A stretch of DNA of 64,000 nt from Polaromonas sp. (GCF_029945925.1 NZ_JAQSDN010000033.1:124001-188000), one strand, 5' to 3'; shown: positions 20,740 through 29,172, numbered from the stretch's first letter. A program made the numbers and translations. The notes: generated by a model from the sequence alone, not told the origin.

Positions 20740-21009
20740 CTATCGGTAAACCTCGCGCCGATTACCCACGCGCAGGACACGAACCACGATACGCCGATCC
20801 TGCAGGTCGCAGATGATGCGCCAATCGCCCACGCGGTATTTCCAGTAGTTGCCCAGCTTGCTGCCTGCCAGTGCCTCGCCCAGTTCGCGAGGGTTGTCCA
20901 GGCGGGCCAGGCGCTCGCGCAGGAATTCAAGAATGCGCGCTTGAACCTGCTTGTCGAGTTTCTTCAGGTCCTTAACGGCATCAGGGTCGAATTCAACGGC
21001 CCAGACCAA
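20740..21009 (-). CDS. relE: RelE/ParE-family toxin
   Basis: An 89-residue protein with the RelE fold signature: VEFDPDAVKDLKKLDKQVQARI at the amino end, LGNYWKYRVGDWRIICDLQD in the middle and RVLRVGNRREVY at the end. RelE-type toxins cleave mRNA in the ribosome and are neutralised by the adjacent antitoxin. Translation most likely starts at the TTG at 21009, with GGAG seven bases upstream, and overlaps the antitoxin gene by 17 bases; a longer in-frame extension is probably not translated. The last residues are intact, so the toxin may be active. Confidence 0.85.
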   Translation of the reverse strand: MVWAVEFDPDAVKDLKKLDKQVQARILEFLRERLARLDNPRELGEALAGSKLGNYWKYRVGDWRIICDLQDRRIVVRVLRVGNRREVYR

Positions 21010-21205
21010 GCTGGCGCTCCACGTCTTCAAGCGGGATGGTTTTGCGGTTCTTGCGCGCGCGGGCTTCGGCCAGGTAGTAGTCTTCCAGGTCGTCGATGAA
21101 CTCAAGGATGGCCTCACGTGCCAGCGTGGTTTTGGTCCGTCCGGTTTCCTGGGCCAGGGCATTCAGGCGCTGTTCGATAGGTTCAGGCAATCTGATGGCA
21201 AGCAT
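20993..21205 (-). CDS. relB: RelB/ribbon-helix-helix-type antitoxin
   Basis: A 70-residue protein, MLAIRLPEPIEQRLNALAQE at the amino end, followed by TGRTKTTLAREAILEFIDDLEDYYLAE and a charged C-terminal toxin-binding tail (RKTIPLEDVERQLGL). The amino half fits a ribbon-helix-helix DNA-binding domain. GGAG lies six bases before the ATG at 21205. It overlaps the toxin gene downstream and has a palindrome directly upstream, which suggests autorepression. Reading frames that run upstream into this gene from the EamA region are chance extensions. Confidence 0.85.
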   Translation of the reverse strand: MLAIRLPEPIEQRLNALAQETGRTKTTLAREAILEFIDDLEDYYLAEARARKNRKTIPLEDVERQLGLGR

Positions 21206-21217
21206 GGCAATCTCCGA

Positions 21218-21238
21218 TATACATGTATAGCAATTATA
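21218..21238 (-). promoter_or_regulatory. Promoter -10 and palindromic operator of the toxin-antitoxin pair
   Basis: TATACATGTATA (21218-21229) is a perfect 12-base palindrome 13 bases before the antitoxin ATG. On the minus strand TATAAT (forward 21233-21238) sits just upstream as a consensus -10 box. A repressor bound to the palindrome would cover the transcription start. No good -35 was found. Confidence 0.6.
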
Positions 21239-21267
21239 GCCGTGAACCTTGTGAGGGCTGAGCCGGC

Positions 21268-22170
21268 TTAACGCTTGCGCAAGCCCAGCACCATCACCGC
21301 CCCCACGACAAGCAGGGCGCCGGCCACCTGCACCGGCGCAATCGCCTGACCCAGAATCAGCCAGGCCAGCACCAGCGCGAACACCGGCTCGACGTTCATG
21401 ATGGCCGAGTTGCCGACCACGCCCAGCTTGGGCAGCACGGTGAACATGATGGTGAAAGCGGTGCCATACAGAAAAGTCAGCGCCGCCAGGCCCCACCAGC
21501 CGATGGCCGCCTGGGGCAGCTGAAAGCCGCCCTGCACTGCCACGCCCGCCAGGGCAAACAGGCCGACGATGCTCATGGTGGTCAGGGTGCGCACACGGCC
21601 ATCGACATCGCCGGCCTCGTGCTGAGTCAGCACCAGCGCCACGCCGAAGGTGGCCGCTGCCGCCAGCGCAAAGGCCACCCCGGTGCCGATGCGGCCCCAC
21701 TGCCCGGCGGCGCCCAGGCCCGAAGCGGCGCCCAGCACGTCGAGCGCCAGCGCCAGCCCGATCAGGATCACCGGCATGGCCAGCAGCAGGGCGCGCTCGG
21801 GCGAGCGGCGGTACAGCACCCAGTCCCACAGCGCCGTCCAGATCGGGTAGGTGTTGAAGGCCAGCAGGGCCAGCGCCACCGGCAGCCGTGCTACGGCCGA
21901 ATACAGGCACAGGCTCTGCACCGCGATCAGCAGGCCGATGACCGGCAGGATGCGTTTGTTGCGTGCGGTGAAGCGCAGGGGCACACGCTGGATGGCCAGC
22001 AGGGCAGCCACTGCCAGCGCGGTGCCCACGCTGCGAAAAGTAACCGCGGTCGCCACGTCCACGCCGTTGTTGAAGGCCAGACGCGCTGCGACATGGTTGG
22101 CGCCCATCATCAGTGCGATGAGGAGCAGTGTGGCGAAAGCAGTTCCGCTCAGGGCGCGCTTTGAAGTCAT
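21268..22170 (-). CDS. EamA/DMT-superfamily transporter
   Basis: A 300-residue inner-membrane protein with about ten helices in two repeats, opening LSGTAFATLLLIALMMGANHVAARLAF and ending with VAGALLVVGAVMVLGLRKR, the pattern of EamA exporters. The ATG at 22170 is chosen because the hydrophobic family start follows at once; an ATG at 22236 would add 22 unlike residues and overlap the presumed promoter. It is unrelated in close sequence to the EamA gene at 17 kb. Flanked by the toxin-antitoxin pair and a GntR regulator; substrate unknown. Confidence 0.84.
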   Translation of the reverse strand: MTSKRALSGTAFATLLLIALMMGANHVAARLAFNNGVDVATAVTFRSVGTALAVAALLAIQRVPLRFTARNKRILPVIGLLIAVQSLCLYSAVARLPVALALLAFNTYPIWTALWDWVLYRRSPERALLLAMPVILIGLALALDVLGAASGLGAAGQWGRIGTGVAFALAAAATFGVALVLTQHEAGDVDGRVRTLTTMSIVGLFALAGVAVQGGFQLPQAAIGWWGLAALTFLYGTAFTIMFTVLPKLGVVGNSAIMNVEPVFALVLAWLILGQAIAPVQVAGALLVVGAVMVLGLRKR

Positions 22171-22375
22171 GCTGATTCGGGGTGTTAGGCCAGGGCAGGC
22201 CGGACGACGTGTTGAGTGACTGCCACTCTGGGGCAATCTTCATGAAAGGTGCGTCATTTTGACGCCAAAACGCAAGTGTGCGCCAACCTTGAGGAAGACA
22301 GGCGTACTGGCAGATTGTCGTCTATGGGATGCCTGCACCCGGGATAGGGGTTTGCCATATGTTGCACAAAAAGTT

Positions 22376-22391
22376 ATTTTATGCATAAAAT
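22376..22391. promoter_or_regulatory. Candidate GntR operator
   Basis: ATTTTATGCATAAAAT is a perfect 16-base palindrome centred 31 bases before the gntR ATG, in an unusually AT-rich patch. Palindromes of this type upstream of GntR/FCD regulators commonly serve as their own operators; binding here is inferred. Confidence 0.55.
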
Positions 22392-22414
22392 TTGCCAACA
22401 CCCAAATACTGCCC

Positions 22415-23110
22415 ATGGAAGCCTCCCCTTCGATTCCCGCCATACCTTTGTCCGAGCAGGCGTTTGCGAGCCTTCGCCGCGATGTGCTGTTCGGCGAGTT
22501 CGAGCCGGGCGCGAAGCTCAAGATCGACGAGCTTCAAACCAGCTATGGTTTTTCCAGCAGCCCGCTTCGCGAGGCCTTGAACCGCCTGAGTCAGGAGGGT
22601 CTGGTCAAGGCCGACGAGCGGCGCGGCTTTCGCGTGGCGGCCATTTCCCGGGCTGACCTGGCCGATATCACCCACATGCGGCTGTTACTCGATGTGCAGG
22701 CGTTGCGCGCGTCGGTGCAGCAGGGCGATGCCGCCTGGGAAGCCGGCATTGTGGCGGCCTCCCACCTGCTCGAAAAAATCGAGTCGCAACTTGGCGACGG
22801 CCCGGCGCTGCTGGGTGACGAATGGAGTCGGCTGCACCGCGATTTCCATTTGTCCCTGCTGGCGGCTTGTCCGTCGCAGCGCCAGCTGGCGATGTGTGCC
22901 AGTCTGTTTGACCAGGCCGAGCGCTACCGCCGTTTCTCGGCGCGCCATCGCGTCATCGTCCGCAACAAGAACAAGGAACACCGCAGGCTGATGAATGCGG
23001 TGCTCAAACGCGACGTCGACACCGCCTGCATGTTGTTGGCCGACCACATTCATGGCACGCAAAGGAATGTCGAGGCCGCGCTCAAGCGGCTCGAAGCCGC
23101 GGCCGCGTGA
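22415..23110 (+). CDS. GntR-family (FCD subgroup) transcriptional regulator
   Basis: A 231-residue regulator. The winged-helix DNA-binding domain spans about residues 12-75 (SEQAFASLRRDVLFGEFEPG, then SYGFSSSPLREALNRLSQEGLV). The C-terminal FCD ligand-binding helices follow, with the metal-ligand-type histidines in RLHRDFHLSLLAACPSQRQL and KEHRRLMNAVLKRD. The ATG at 22415 is chosen because homology starts there; the reading frame upstream crosses the palindrome. It is followed by dioxygenase-like, hydrolase and periplasmic-binding genes on the same strand, so it probably controls that catabolic set and itself. Confidence 0.9.
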   Translation: MEASPSIPAIPLSEQAFASLRRDVLFGEFEPGAKLKIDELQTSYGFSSSPLREALNRLSQEGLVKADERRGFRVAAISRADLADITHMRLLLDVQALRASVQQGDAAWEAGIVAASHLLEKIESQLGDGPALLGDEWSRLHRDFHLSLLAACPSQRQLAMCASLFDQAERYRRFSARHRVIVRNKNKEHRRLMNAVLKRDVDTACMLLADHIHGTQRNVEAALKRLEAAAA

Positions 23111-23152
23111 ACTGGCCCGTGCAGATAAATACCCCCTCCAAGGAGACACTTC

Positions 23153-23701
23153 ATGCTTTCAGTGACCCGTCCCACGCCCTCGCATTTCGGGATCTTCGTG
23201 ACCGACACCGAGCGCATGGTGGACTTCTACACCCAGGTGTTCGGACTGACGGTGACTGATCGCGGCCGGGGCCGCACATTCAAGAGTGAGCTGGTGTTCA
23301 TGAGCGCCAGCCCTGACCAGCACCACCAGCTGGTGCTTGCCTCCGGCCGGCCGGAGGAGGCCAGCTTCAGTACCGTGATGCAGATTTCGTTCGCCGTGCC
23401 CAGCATCCAGCATATCCGCGACATCCAGGTCCTCGCGCTGGCGCGTGGCGCCACCAACCTGCGCGGCCTCAACCACGGCAATGCGTTGTCGATATATTTT
23501 TCAGATCCGGAAGGCAACACGGTGGAGGTCTACATCGACACACCCTATTACGTGGCCCAGCCGCATGGCGACGCGCTCGATCTGAGCAAGAGCGACGAAG
23601 AGCTGATGCGTGAGACGGAAGCCATCTGCCGCGCCGATCCGACATTCATGCCGCTGGAGGAATGGCGGGCGAAGTTTCAGCGGGCTGCCCCTTCGGCGTG
23701 A
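23153..23701 (+). CDS. VOC-superfamily protein, probable extradiol-type dioxygenase
   Basis: A 182-residue protein of the vicinal-oxygen-chelate fold (glyoxalase I/catechol 2,3-dioxygenase). Likely metal ligands are H11 in PSHFGIFVTD, H57 or H58 in SPDQHHQLVLASG and E125 in SDPEGNTVEVYIDTP. The second half matches the ring-cleavage dioxygenase block GNALSIYFSDPEGN. AAGGAGA precedes the ATG at 23153. It sits between a GntR regulator and a fumarylacetoacetate-hydrolase-type gene, a pairing typical of aromatic ring cleavage followed by hydrolysis of the ring-opened product. The substrate is not recognisable; lyase or isomerase activity is also possible. Confidence 0.83.
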   Translation: MLSVTRPTPSHFGIFVTDTERMVDFYTQVFGLTVTDRGRGRTFKSELVFMSASPDQHHQLVLASGRPEEASFSTVMQISFAVPSIQHIRDIQVLALARGATNLRGLNHGNALSIYFSDPEGNTVEVYIDTPYYVAQPHGDALDLSKSDEELMRETEAICRADPTFMPLEEWRAKFQRAAPSA

Positions 23702-23751
23702 GCCCAGGTTCTTACCTTTTCCTGCTTTTTATTTACCGTTCTGGAAATTTC

Positions 23752-24615
23752 ATGAAATTACTGTCATATCTGCACGAAGGCCACGAATCCTATGGCGCCG
23801 CTGTAGGCGACTCCGTGGTCAACCTGAGTCGTGCCAGGCCGCGGGAACCCGCTTTGGCGGACTACATCGCCTCGGGCGCGTATTTGCAGGCGGCCGAGCA
23901 TGTCAAAGGCCAGCCGGTCGATGGCAAGCTGGCGGACATTCACTACCTGCCGGTGATTCCCCGTCCGGAAAAAATTGTCTGCGCCGTGCGCAACTACATG
24001 GACCATCACCAGGAAGTGGTGGCGGCAGGCATGCATCGCGAGTTGTCGGAGAAGCCACCCATCTTCCTGCGCGTATGGCGCTCGCAAACGGCACACAACC
24101 AGCCCATTGTCAACCCGTCGGTGTCCGATTCGATGGACTGGGAAGGCGAGCTTGCCGTCATCATCGGCAAGCCGGGCCGCAACATCCCGCTGGACAAGGC
24201 TTATGACCACGTGGCTGGCTACTCCTGCTACAACGATGCCAGCGTGCGTGAATGGCAGTTCCATGCCAAGCAGATCGCTTCCGGCAAGAACTTCGAGGCC
24301 ACCGGTGGCTTCGGTCCATGGATGGTGACGGCTGACGAGATTGCACCGGGCCGCCAGCTGAAGCTGGAGACGCGCCTCAACGGGGTGGTCGAGCAGTCCA
24401 GCCACACAGGCAACATGATTTTCGACATTCCCACGCTGATCAACTATGCCTCCACCATCTTCACGCTGGTGCCGGGTGATGTGATTGCGACCGGCACGCC
24501 GGCGGGTGTGGGCTGGAGCCGCAAGCCGCCGAAGGTGATGCGCGATGGTGACGTGGTGGAAGTGGAGATCGAAGGCATAGGGACGCTGCGCAACCCGGTC
24601 GTTGCTGGCGACTGA
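23752..24615 (+). CDS. Fumarylacetoacetate hydrolase (FAH) family protein
   Basis: A 287-residue enzyme of the FAH superfamily, which hydrolyses, hydrates or decarboxylates ring-cleavage products. The metal site is visible: the acidic pair in DWEGELAVIIGK (about residues 125-136), the Asp in YNDASVREWQ and the GDVIATGTPAGVGW motif near 240. VCAVRNYMDHHQEV near 75 is the usual entry to the catalytic domain, here with R where Gly is more common. The ATG at 23752 is chosen since upstream codons overlap the previous gene. It probably works on the product of the VOC protein; the compound is unknown. Confidence 0.9.
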   Translation: MKLLSYLHEGHESYGAAVGDSVVNLSRARPREPALADYIASGAYLQAAEHVKGQPVDGKLADIHYLPVIPRPEKIVCAVRNYMDHHQEVVAAGMHRELSEKPPIFLRVWRSQTAHNQPIVNPSVSDSMDWEGELAVIIGKPGRNIPLDKAYDHVAGYSCYNDASVREWQFHAKQIASGKNFEATGGFGPWMVTADEIAPGRQLKLETRLNGVVEQSSHTGNMIFDIPTLINYASTIFTLVPGDVIATGTPAGVGWSRKPPKVMRDGDVVEVEIEGIGTLRNPVVAGD

Positions 24616-24706
24616 ACCAGACAGTACTGGCGTGCCCTGTGCCCCGCTCTCAAGAAGTAGTTAAGCAACGTCAAGATTGCTCATCAATTTACAAAAGGAG
24701 ACAAAA

Positions 24707-25672
24707 ATGGATCGACGACTTTTTCTTGCAGCGGGAGCTGCCGCAGCGAGCGCTGGATTTCCTGGCTGGGCGCAGAGCTATCCAGACCGACCCATCAAGA
24801 TCCTCCAGGGCTTTGCGCCCGGGGGCAATGCCGACGCCATTGCGCGATTGGTGGGTGGCGAAATGGGCAGGGCCCTGGGCCAGCCCATCGTGGTTGAGTC
24901 GCTGGCCGGTGCAGGCGGCACCATCGCCGCCGCTGCTGTGGCGCGTGCCAAACCCGATGGCTACACCCTGTCGCTGGCCACCGGTGGCCATGTGGTGGCC
25001 GGCGCCCTTTACAACGCGCTGCCTTACCAGACCGTCGGCAGCTTCGAGATGGTGTCTACCATCACTTATTTTCCCTTTCTCATCGTCACCAGCGCCGACT
25101 CGAAGTTCAAAAGCTTTCGCGACGTGATGGCGGCTGCGGGCGGCGCGCCCGGCACCGTGGCCTACGGCACGGCTGGCATCGGATCGACGCACCATCTGGC
25201 TGGTGAATTGCTGGCCAAGATGGCCAGCGTCCAGATGATGCATGTGCCCTACCGTGGCGACTCGGCGTCATTAACGGCGCTGCTGGCCGGCGACGTACCC
25301 TTCATCATCGCGCCCCCCACGGCCGTGCTGAGCAACATCAAGGCCGGCAAGTTGCGGGCATTGGCTACAACCGGTCCGCAACGCTGGCCGGGTCTGCCCG
25401 ATGTGCCCACGGTCAGCGAGCAGGGCGTTGCCGGTTACGACGTCCGCTCCTGGGCCGGGCTGCTGGCGCCTGCGGGCACACCGCGAGCCATCATTGACCG
25501 CCTCAATGCGGAGGTGTTGAAGGCGTTGCAGATCCCGGCGGTCAAGGCCCGTCTTGAAGACATTGGTGGCGAAGCGCGGGGCAGCACGCCGGAAGAAATG
25601 AAGGCCATGGTGGCGGCAGAACTGACCCGCTGGATCCAGGTCGTCGCCGAAGCCAAGATTCCCAAACAGTAA
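24707..25672 (+). CDS. Bug/TctC-family periplasmic substrate-binding protein
   Basis: A 321-residue periplasmic binding protein of the Bug family, greatly expanded in Burkholderiales. A signal peptide (MDRRLFLAAGAAAASAGFPG, cleavage near WAQS) carries a twin arginine. The mature protein opens with YPDRPIKILQGFAPGGNADAIAR, the family's ligand-loop signature. AAGGAG six bases before the ATG at 24707 sets the start. No TctA/TctB membrane genes are adjacent, as is common for orphan Bug proteins. It probably delivers the carboxylate or aromatic compound handled by the surrounding enzymes; ligand unknown. Confidence 0.92.
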   Translation: MDRRLFLAAGAAAASAGFPGWAQSYPDRPIKILQGFAPGGNADAIARLVGGEMGRALGQPIVVESLAGAGGTIAAAAVARAKPDGYTLSLATGGHVVAGALYNALPYQTVGSFEMVSTITYFPFLIVTSADSKFKSFRDVMAAAGGAPGTVAYGTAGIGSTHHLAGELLAKMASVQMMHVPYRGDSASLTALLAGDVPFIIAPPTAVLSNIKAGKLRALATTGPQRWPGLPDVPTVSEQGVAGYDVRSWAGLLAPAGTPRAIIDRLNAEVLKALQIPAVKARLEDIGGEARGSTPEEMKAMVAAELTRWIQVVAEAKIPKQ

Positions 25673-25688
25673 GCAGGAAAATTCTGTC

Positions 25689-26267
25689 ATGTCGTTGATC
25701 GAAATCCGAAAACGCAGCCTCACCTGCGAGACCATCTATCACGAGGGAGGGCCGCCGGTGGCTACCCCGCTGCGCCTGGCTGCGGCCTGCGCTGTGATCC
25801 GCAATCCCTATGCCGGCCGTTACGAGTCCGACTTGATGCCCTTCATGGCGGAATTGCGTTCACTGGGCACGCTGCTGGCCAAGGAACTGGTCGACCTGCT
25901 GGGCAAGGAAAATGTCGAGGTCTACAGCAAAGCTGCGATTGTCGGTGTCGATGGTGAACTGGAGCACGCCGCCGTGTGGCACGAGGCGGGCGGGTGGGCC
26001 ATGCGTGCTGTGCTGGACGAGCCCAAAGCCATCGTGCCTTCGGCCAAGGCCGTGGCCGCCACCGGTTACCGCCTGATGGTGCCGCTGCACTACATCCATG
26101 CCTGCTATGTACGCAGTCACTACAACTCGATGGAAATCGGCATCCAGGACGCGCCGCGACCCAAGGAAATTCTGTTCGCGCTGGTTATGGGGACAGGCGG
26201 TCGCGTGCACTCGCGTTTGGGCGGCCTGACCAAGGAAGCCGTGTCGGTCGGCGACGGCCAACGCTGA
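25689..26267 (+). CDS. DUF1185 (amino acid synthesis) family protein
   Basis: A 192-residue protein recognised by its overall pattern: RKRSLTCETIYHEGGPPV at the start, RNPYAGRYESDLMPFMAEL near 40, GELEHAAVWHEAGGWAMRA near 90 and a C-terminal MEIGIQDAPRPKEILFALVM. Members are labelled amino acid synthesis proteins without a proven reaction and often accompany Bug proteins and amidohydrolases in catabolic clusters. It lies 16 bases after the Bug gene, so it is the last gene of the GntR-controlled set. It converges on the oxidoreductase gene 57 bases downstream. Biochemical role unknown. Confidence 0.82.
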   Translation: MSLIEIRKRSLTCETIYHEGGPPVATPLRLAAACAVIRNPYAGRYESDLMPFMAELRSLGTLLAKELVDLLGKENVEVYSKAAIVGVDGELEHAAVWHEAGGWAMRAVLDEPKAIVPSAKAVAATGYRLMVPLHYIHACYVRSHYNSMEIGIQDAPRPKEILFALVMGTGGRVHSRLGGLTKEAVSVGDGQR

Positions 26268-26324
26268 CAAGACAGCTCAGGACCGGACCTGGGTGGCGTG
26301 CCGCGCTGACCTGTTCATTCGTTC

Positions 26325-27341
26325 TCATGCCGCAGTTGTGCCGCGCGGCAGCAGTACCAGCTTGCCCAGCGTCAGGCCGGCATCGAGCAGTTCGTGCGCG
26401 CGCTGCGCCTCGGCCAGCGGCAGCAGGGTCGGCGGTGGCGGCCGCAGGTTGCCGGCCGCCATCAGCGAAATAGCGCGTTCCATCAGGGAACGCCGCGTCG
26501 CCGGGAGTTGGTCCAGGCTGTGGATGGAGTAACAGCGCACGCCCAGGCTCTTGCCCATGAGCCGGCGCAACGCTCCCAGGAGATTTTCTTCCGGCAAGCC
26601 GGCCAATGCGTTGTAGGACAGCAGTGTGCCCAACGGAGCCAGCAAATCAAGATTCGCCGTAAATGCCGGCCCTCCCACGTGGTCAAGCACCAGGTCCACG
26701 CCGCGGCCACTCGTCAGCGCCATCACCTCCGCATGCACGTTGTGCGTGCCGCGGTGGATCACATGCTGCGCGCCGGCGGCGCGGGCAAAGTCGAACTTGT
26801 CGTCGCTGCTTACGGTGCCGATCGCCAGCAGGCCAGCGGCTTGGGCCAGTTGCAGAACGGCTGTGCCAACGCCGCCGGCGGCGCCATGAATCAGCAGGCT
26901 TGCGGGCCGGCGTATGCCGGACTCGTAAAGCAAGGCGCCGGCCAACTGGTAGTTGCCCAGAGTCACGGCATCGGTTGCCGATACCGCATCGGGCAGCCGA
27001 TACACCGCTTCGGCCGGCACGCAGATCGCTTCCGCGTAGCAGCCACCGCGCTGCGGCAGTTCGCGCGCACTGACCAGCACCTGCTGGCCTTCATGCAAAC
27101 CGCTGACGCCGGTGCCTAGCGCGTCGATCACTCCGGCCATTTCATTGCCGGGCACGGCGGGAAGAGGCGGCATCCACTGATAGACGCCCTTGCGGATCAG
27201 GGCGTCGGGCTTGCCCACGCCGATGGCCAGGGCTCGCACGCGAACTTCATGGGGCGCTGGCTGCGGCAGCGGCCGTTCGGCCAGTTCAAGGACCTCGGGG
27301 CCGCCAGTGCGGGTGAGTTGTATGACCTGGATGTGGCTCAT
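26325..27341 (-). CDS. Zinc-independent MDR-family oxidoreductase (quinone oxidoreductase-like)
   Basis: A 338-residue medium-chain dehydrogenase/reductase. The GroES-like amino half contains PAVPGNEMAGVIDALG. The NADPH-binding Rossmann half has HGAAGGVGTAVLQLAQAAG (about residues 155-172) and GAQHVIH. Structural-zinc cysteines are absent, which favours the quinone oxidoreductase/enoyl reductase branch. Its start overlaps the stop of the 2-dehydropantoate-reductase-like gene by four bases, so it is the last gene of the minus-strand transcript coming from hpa. Possible role: reducing an unsaturated intermediate; the substrate is not known. Confidence 0.85.
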   Translation of the reverse strand: MSHIQVIQLTRTGGPEVLELAERPLPQPAPHEVRVRALAIGVGKPDALIRKGVYQWMPPLPAVPGNEMAGVIDALGTGVSGLHEGQQVLVSARELPQRGGCYAEAICVPAEAVYRLPDAVSATDAVTLGNYQLAGALLYESGIRRPASLLIHGAAGGVGTAVLQLAQAAGLLAIGTVSSDDKFDFARAAGAQHVIHRGTHNVHAEVMALTSGRGVDLVLDHVGGPAFTANLDLLAPLGTLLSYNALAGLPEENLLGALRRLMGKSLGVRCYSIHSLDQLPATRRSLMERAISLMAAGNLRPPPPTLLPLAEAQRAHELLDAGLTLGKLVLLPRGTTAA

Positions 27342-28351
27342 GGGGAAGGAGCGGGGTATCCGTAAAGGCCGTGCACTCGGGCGTGCAGCCGGGCCAGGCC
27401 GAGCAGCGCGTCGGTGAAGGGGGTAGGCACCTGCGTCAGTTCGCCCAGCTCCTTCACCACGGTGACCAGGGCGTCGAGCTCGACCGCCTTGCCGGCTTCC
27501 ACGTCCTGCAGCATGGAGGTCTTGAAGGCGCCCAGCTTGAGCGTCACCGCATGCCGGTCTTCCGGCTGCTGGTCAATCGGGAGGCCGATGCGTGCGCCTA
27601 TCTCCTTGGCTTCGAGCATGATTTTTGAGATGAAATCGCGCACCAGCGGGTCGCCCAGGATCAGGTCGGTGGTGGCACCGGTGAAGGCGCTGATCGGGTT
27701 GACCGTCATGTTGCCCCAGAGCTTGTACCAGGCATCTTTCTGGATCTGCGGCGACACGCTGGCCGCAAAACCGGCGCGCACCAGCAGCTCCGCCAGCGCC
27801 TGCACACGTGGGCTCTGCGCGCCCGAAGGCTCGCCGATGATGAGGCCGTTGCCGAAATGGTGACGAATCACGCCGGGCGCATCGACCGAGCAGCTCGCAT
27901 GCACAACGCAGCCGATGATGTTCGCCGCCGGAATGGCCGCGGCGATTTCGCCGGTGGCATCCACCGCCTTCAATGTCGTACCAGCGTAGGGGCCGCCAAA
28001 ACCCTGGAAGAACCACCAGGGCACGCCGTTCATCGCAGTCAGGACGAGGGTGTCGGGGCCGATCAGCGGTGCGATCTGGCGCGCCACGTCGAGCAGCGCC
28101 GGCGCCTTCACCGCGATGACCACCAGGTCCTGCACGCCCAGCGCTACCGGGTCGGCGCTGGCCTGCACGGCCGCGGAACGCGTCTCCGTGCCGCTCACCA
28201 CACGCAGGCCGTGGCTGTTCAGCGCTTCCAGCGTGGCACCGCGCGCCACCACGCTGATGCTGCAACCTGCCGCCGCGAGTCCGGCGCCTATCCAGCCACC
28301 GATGGCACCGGCGCCGTAAATACACGCTTTGTTGATGGGTTTATGAGTCAT
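27338..28351 (-). CDS. 2-dehydropantoate 2-reductase-like (ketopantoate reductase family) protein
   Basis: A 337-residue NADPH-dependent reductase of the PanE/ApbA family. The amino end NKACIYGAGAIGGWIGAGLA carries the GxGxxG nucleotide-binding motif. KDAWYKLWGNMTVNPISAFTG near 210 contains the catalytic lysine region, and the family's C-terminal domain follows. In a catabolic operon such proteins often reduce 2-keto acids other than ketopantoate, so panE is not assigned. A family III repeat lies immediately upstream and ends at the ATG at 28351. Overlap with the following MDR gene indicates translational coupling. Confidence 0.86.
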   Translation of the reverse strand: MTHKPINKACIYGAGAIGGWIGAGLAAAGCSISVVARGATLEALNSHGLRVVSGTETRSAAVQASADPVALGVQDLVVIAVKAPALLDVARQIAPLIGPDTLVLTAMNGVPWWFFQGFGGPYAGTTLKAVDATGEIAAAIPAANIIGCVVHASCSVDAPGVIRHHFGNGLIIGEPSGAQSPRVQALAELLVRAGFAASVSPQIQKDAWYKLWGNMTVNPISAFTGATTDLILGDPLVRDFISKIMLEAKEIGARIGLPIDQQPEDRHAVTLKLGAFKTSMLQDVEAGKAVELDALVTVVKELGELTQVPTPFTDALLGLARLHARVHGLYGYPAPSP

Positions 28352-28408
28352 TTTGGCTTCAAGCCCTTTGTTGACGGGCGCAAGGCGCTCTAGTTTTGAT
28401 AGCTGTTG
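28351..28408 (-). repeat. Family III repeat between the aldolase-like and reductase-like genes
   Basis: On the minus strand it reads AACAGCTATCAAAACTAGAG, then GCCTTGCGCCCGTCAACAAA and GGGCTTGAAGCCAAAATG. The TAG in AACTAGAG is the stop codon of the upstream class II aldolase gene, and the final ATG is at the position of the next start codon. Confidence 0.8.
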
Positions 28409-29160
28409 TCGATTCGGTCAACCTGCCGCACGAGTGCGTCAAAGACATCCTGGCCGGCGCCGTAGGCCGGCTGGAACTGCAGCGCGTCGCGTGTGGATTT
28501 TTGCGCCACGGCTTCTGTCACCGCAATTGCCGGGCCCATGCTGAAGGTGGCCAGCTGGATTTCGCAGGCGCGCTGCAGCGTCCACAAAATGGCAAAGGCC
28601 TGCGGCAGGGTGTGGCCCCAGGTCAGCAGGCCGTGGTTGCGCAAGATCACTGCCTGCCGCGTGCCGATGTTGTTGACCAGGCGCGGGCCTTCCTCGGCGT
28701 GGATGGTGATGCCTTCGAAGTCGTGGTAGGCCACCTTGTCATGCAACTGGGCCGTGTAGAAGTTGGTCTGCTGCAGGCCGCCCTGCAGGCAGGCGACCGC
28801 CACGCCGGCGGTGGTGTGGGTGTGCATCACGCAGTGGGCATCGGGCAGCCCGTCGTGAATCGCCGCATGCACGGTGAAGCCGGCCGGGTTGACCCGGTGT
28901 GTCGAGCCGTCCAGCACCTTGCCCTGCAGGTCGATCTTCACCAGGTTGGAAGCGGTGACTTCGCTGTAATGCAGGCCGAAGGGGTTGATCAGAAATTGCT
29001 TCTGGTCGCCGGTGACGCTGCCCGGCAGCCGCACCGTGATGTGGTTGTAGATCATCTCGGTCCAGCCGAGCATGGCAAACACGCGGTAACAGGCGGCCAG
29101 CTCGACGCGGGTTTTCCATTCGTCGGGATGTATTCCGGGTTTTTGAAGGATGGCGTTCAT
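28390..29160 (-). CDS. Class II aldolase/adducin-family protein
   Basis: A 256-residue zinc-dependent aldolase-fold protein (fuculose-phosphate aldolase/adducin family). Landmarks are YNHITVRLPG near residue 40, the zinc-ligand pair in CVMHTHTTAGVAVA near 105 and a third histidine in VILRNHGLLTWGHTLPQAF near 185. GGAG six bases before the ATG at 29160 makes this the start rather than the ATG at 29172. It begins just after hpaI and belongs to the same transcript. The last few residues (SYQN) come from a family III repeat. Substrate unknown; aldol cleavage or decarboxylation are both possible. Confidence 0.87.
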   Translation of the reverse strand: MNAILQKPGIHPDEWKTRVELAACYRVFAMLGWTEMIYNHITVRLPGSVTGDQKQFLINPFGLHYSEVTASNLVKIDLQGKVLDGSTHRVNPAGFTVHAAIHDGLPDAHCVMHTHTTAGVAVACLQGGLQQTNFYTAQLHDKVAYHDFEGITIHAEEGPRLVNNIGTRQAVILRNHGLLTWGHTLPQAFAILWTLQRACEIQLATFSMGPAIAVTEAVAQKSTRDALQFQPAYGAGQDVFDALVRQVDRIDNSYQN

Positions 29161-29172
29161 GGCGGTCTCCAC

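Noticed and set aside
21222-21265. Possible degenerate family III repeat (ATTATAGC...TGAGGGCTGAG)
   Set aside because: Only short pieces match, and the same bases are better explained as promoter and operator of the toxin-antitoxin pair.
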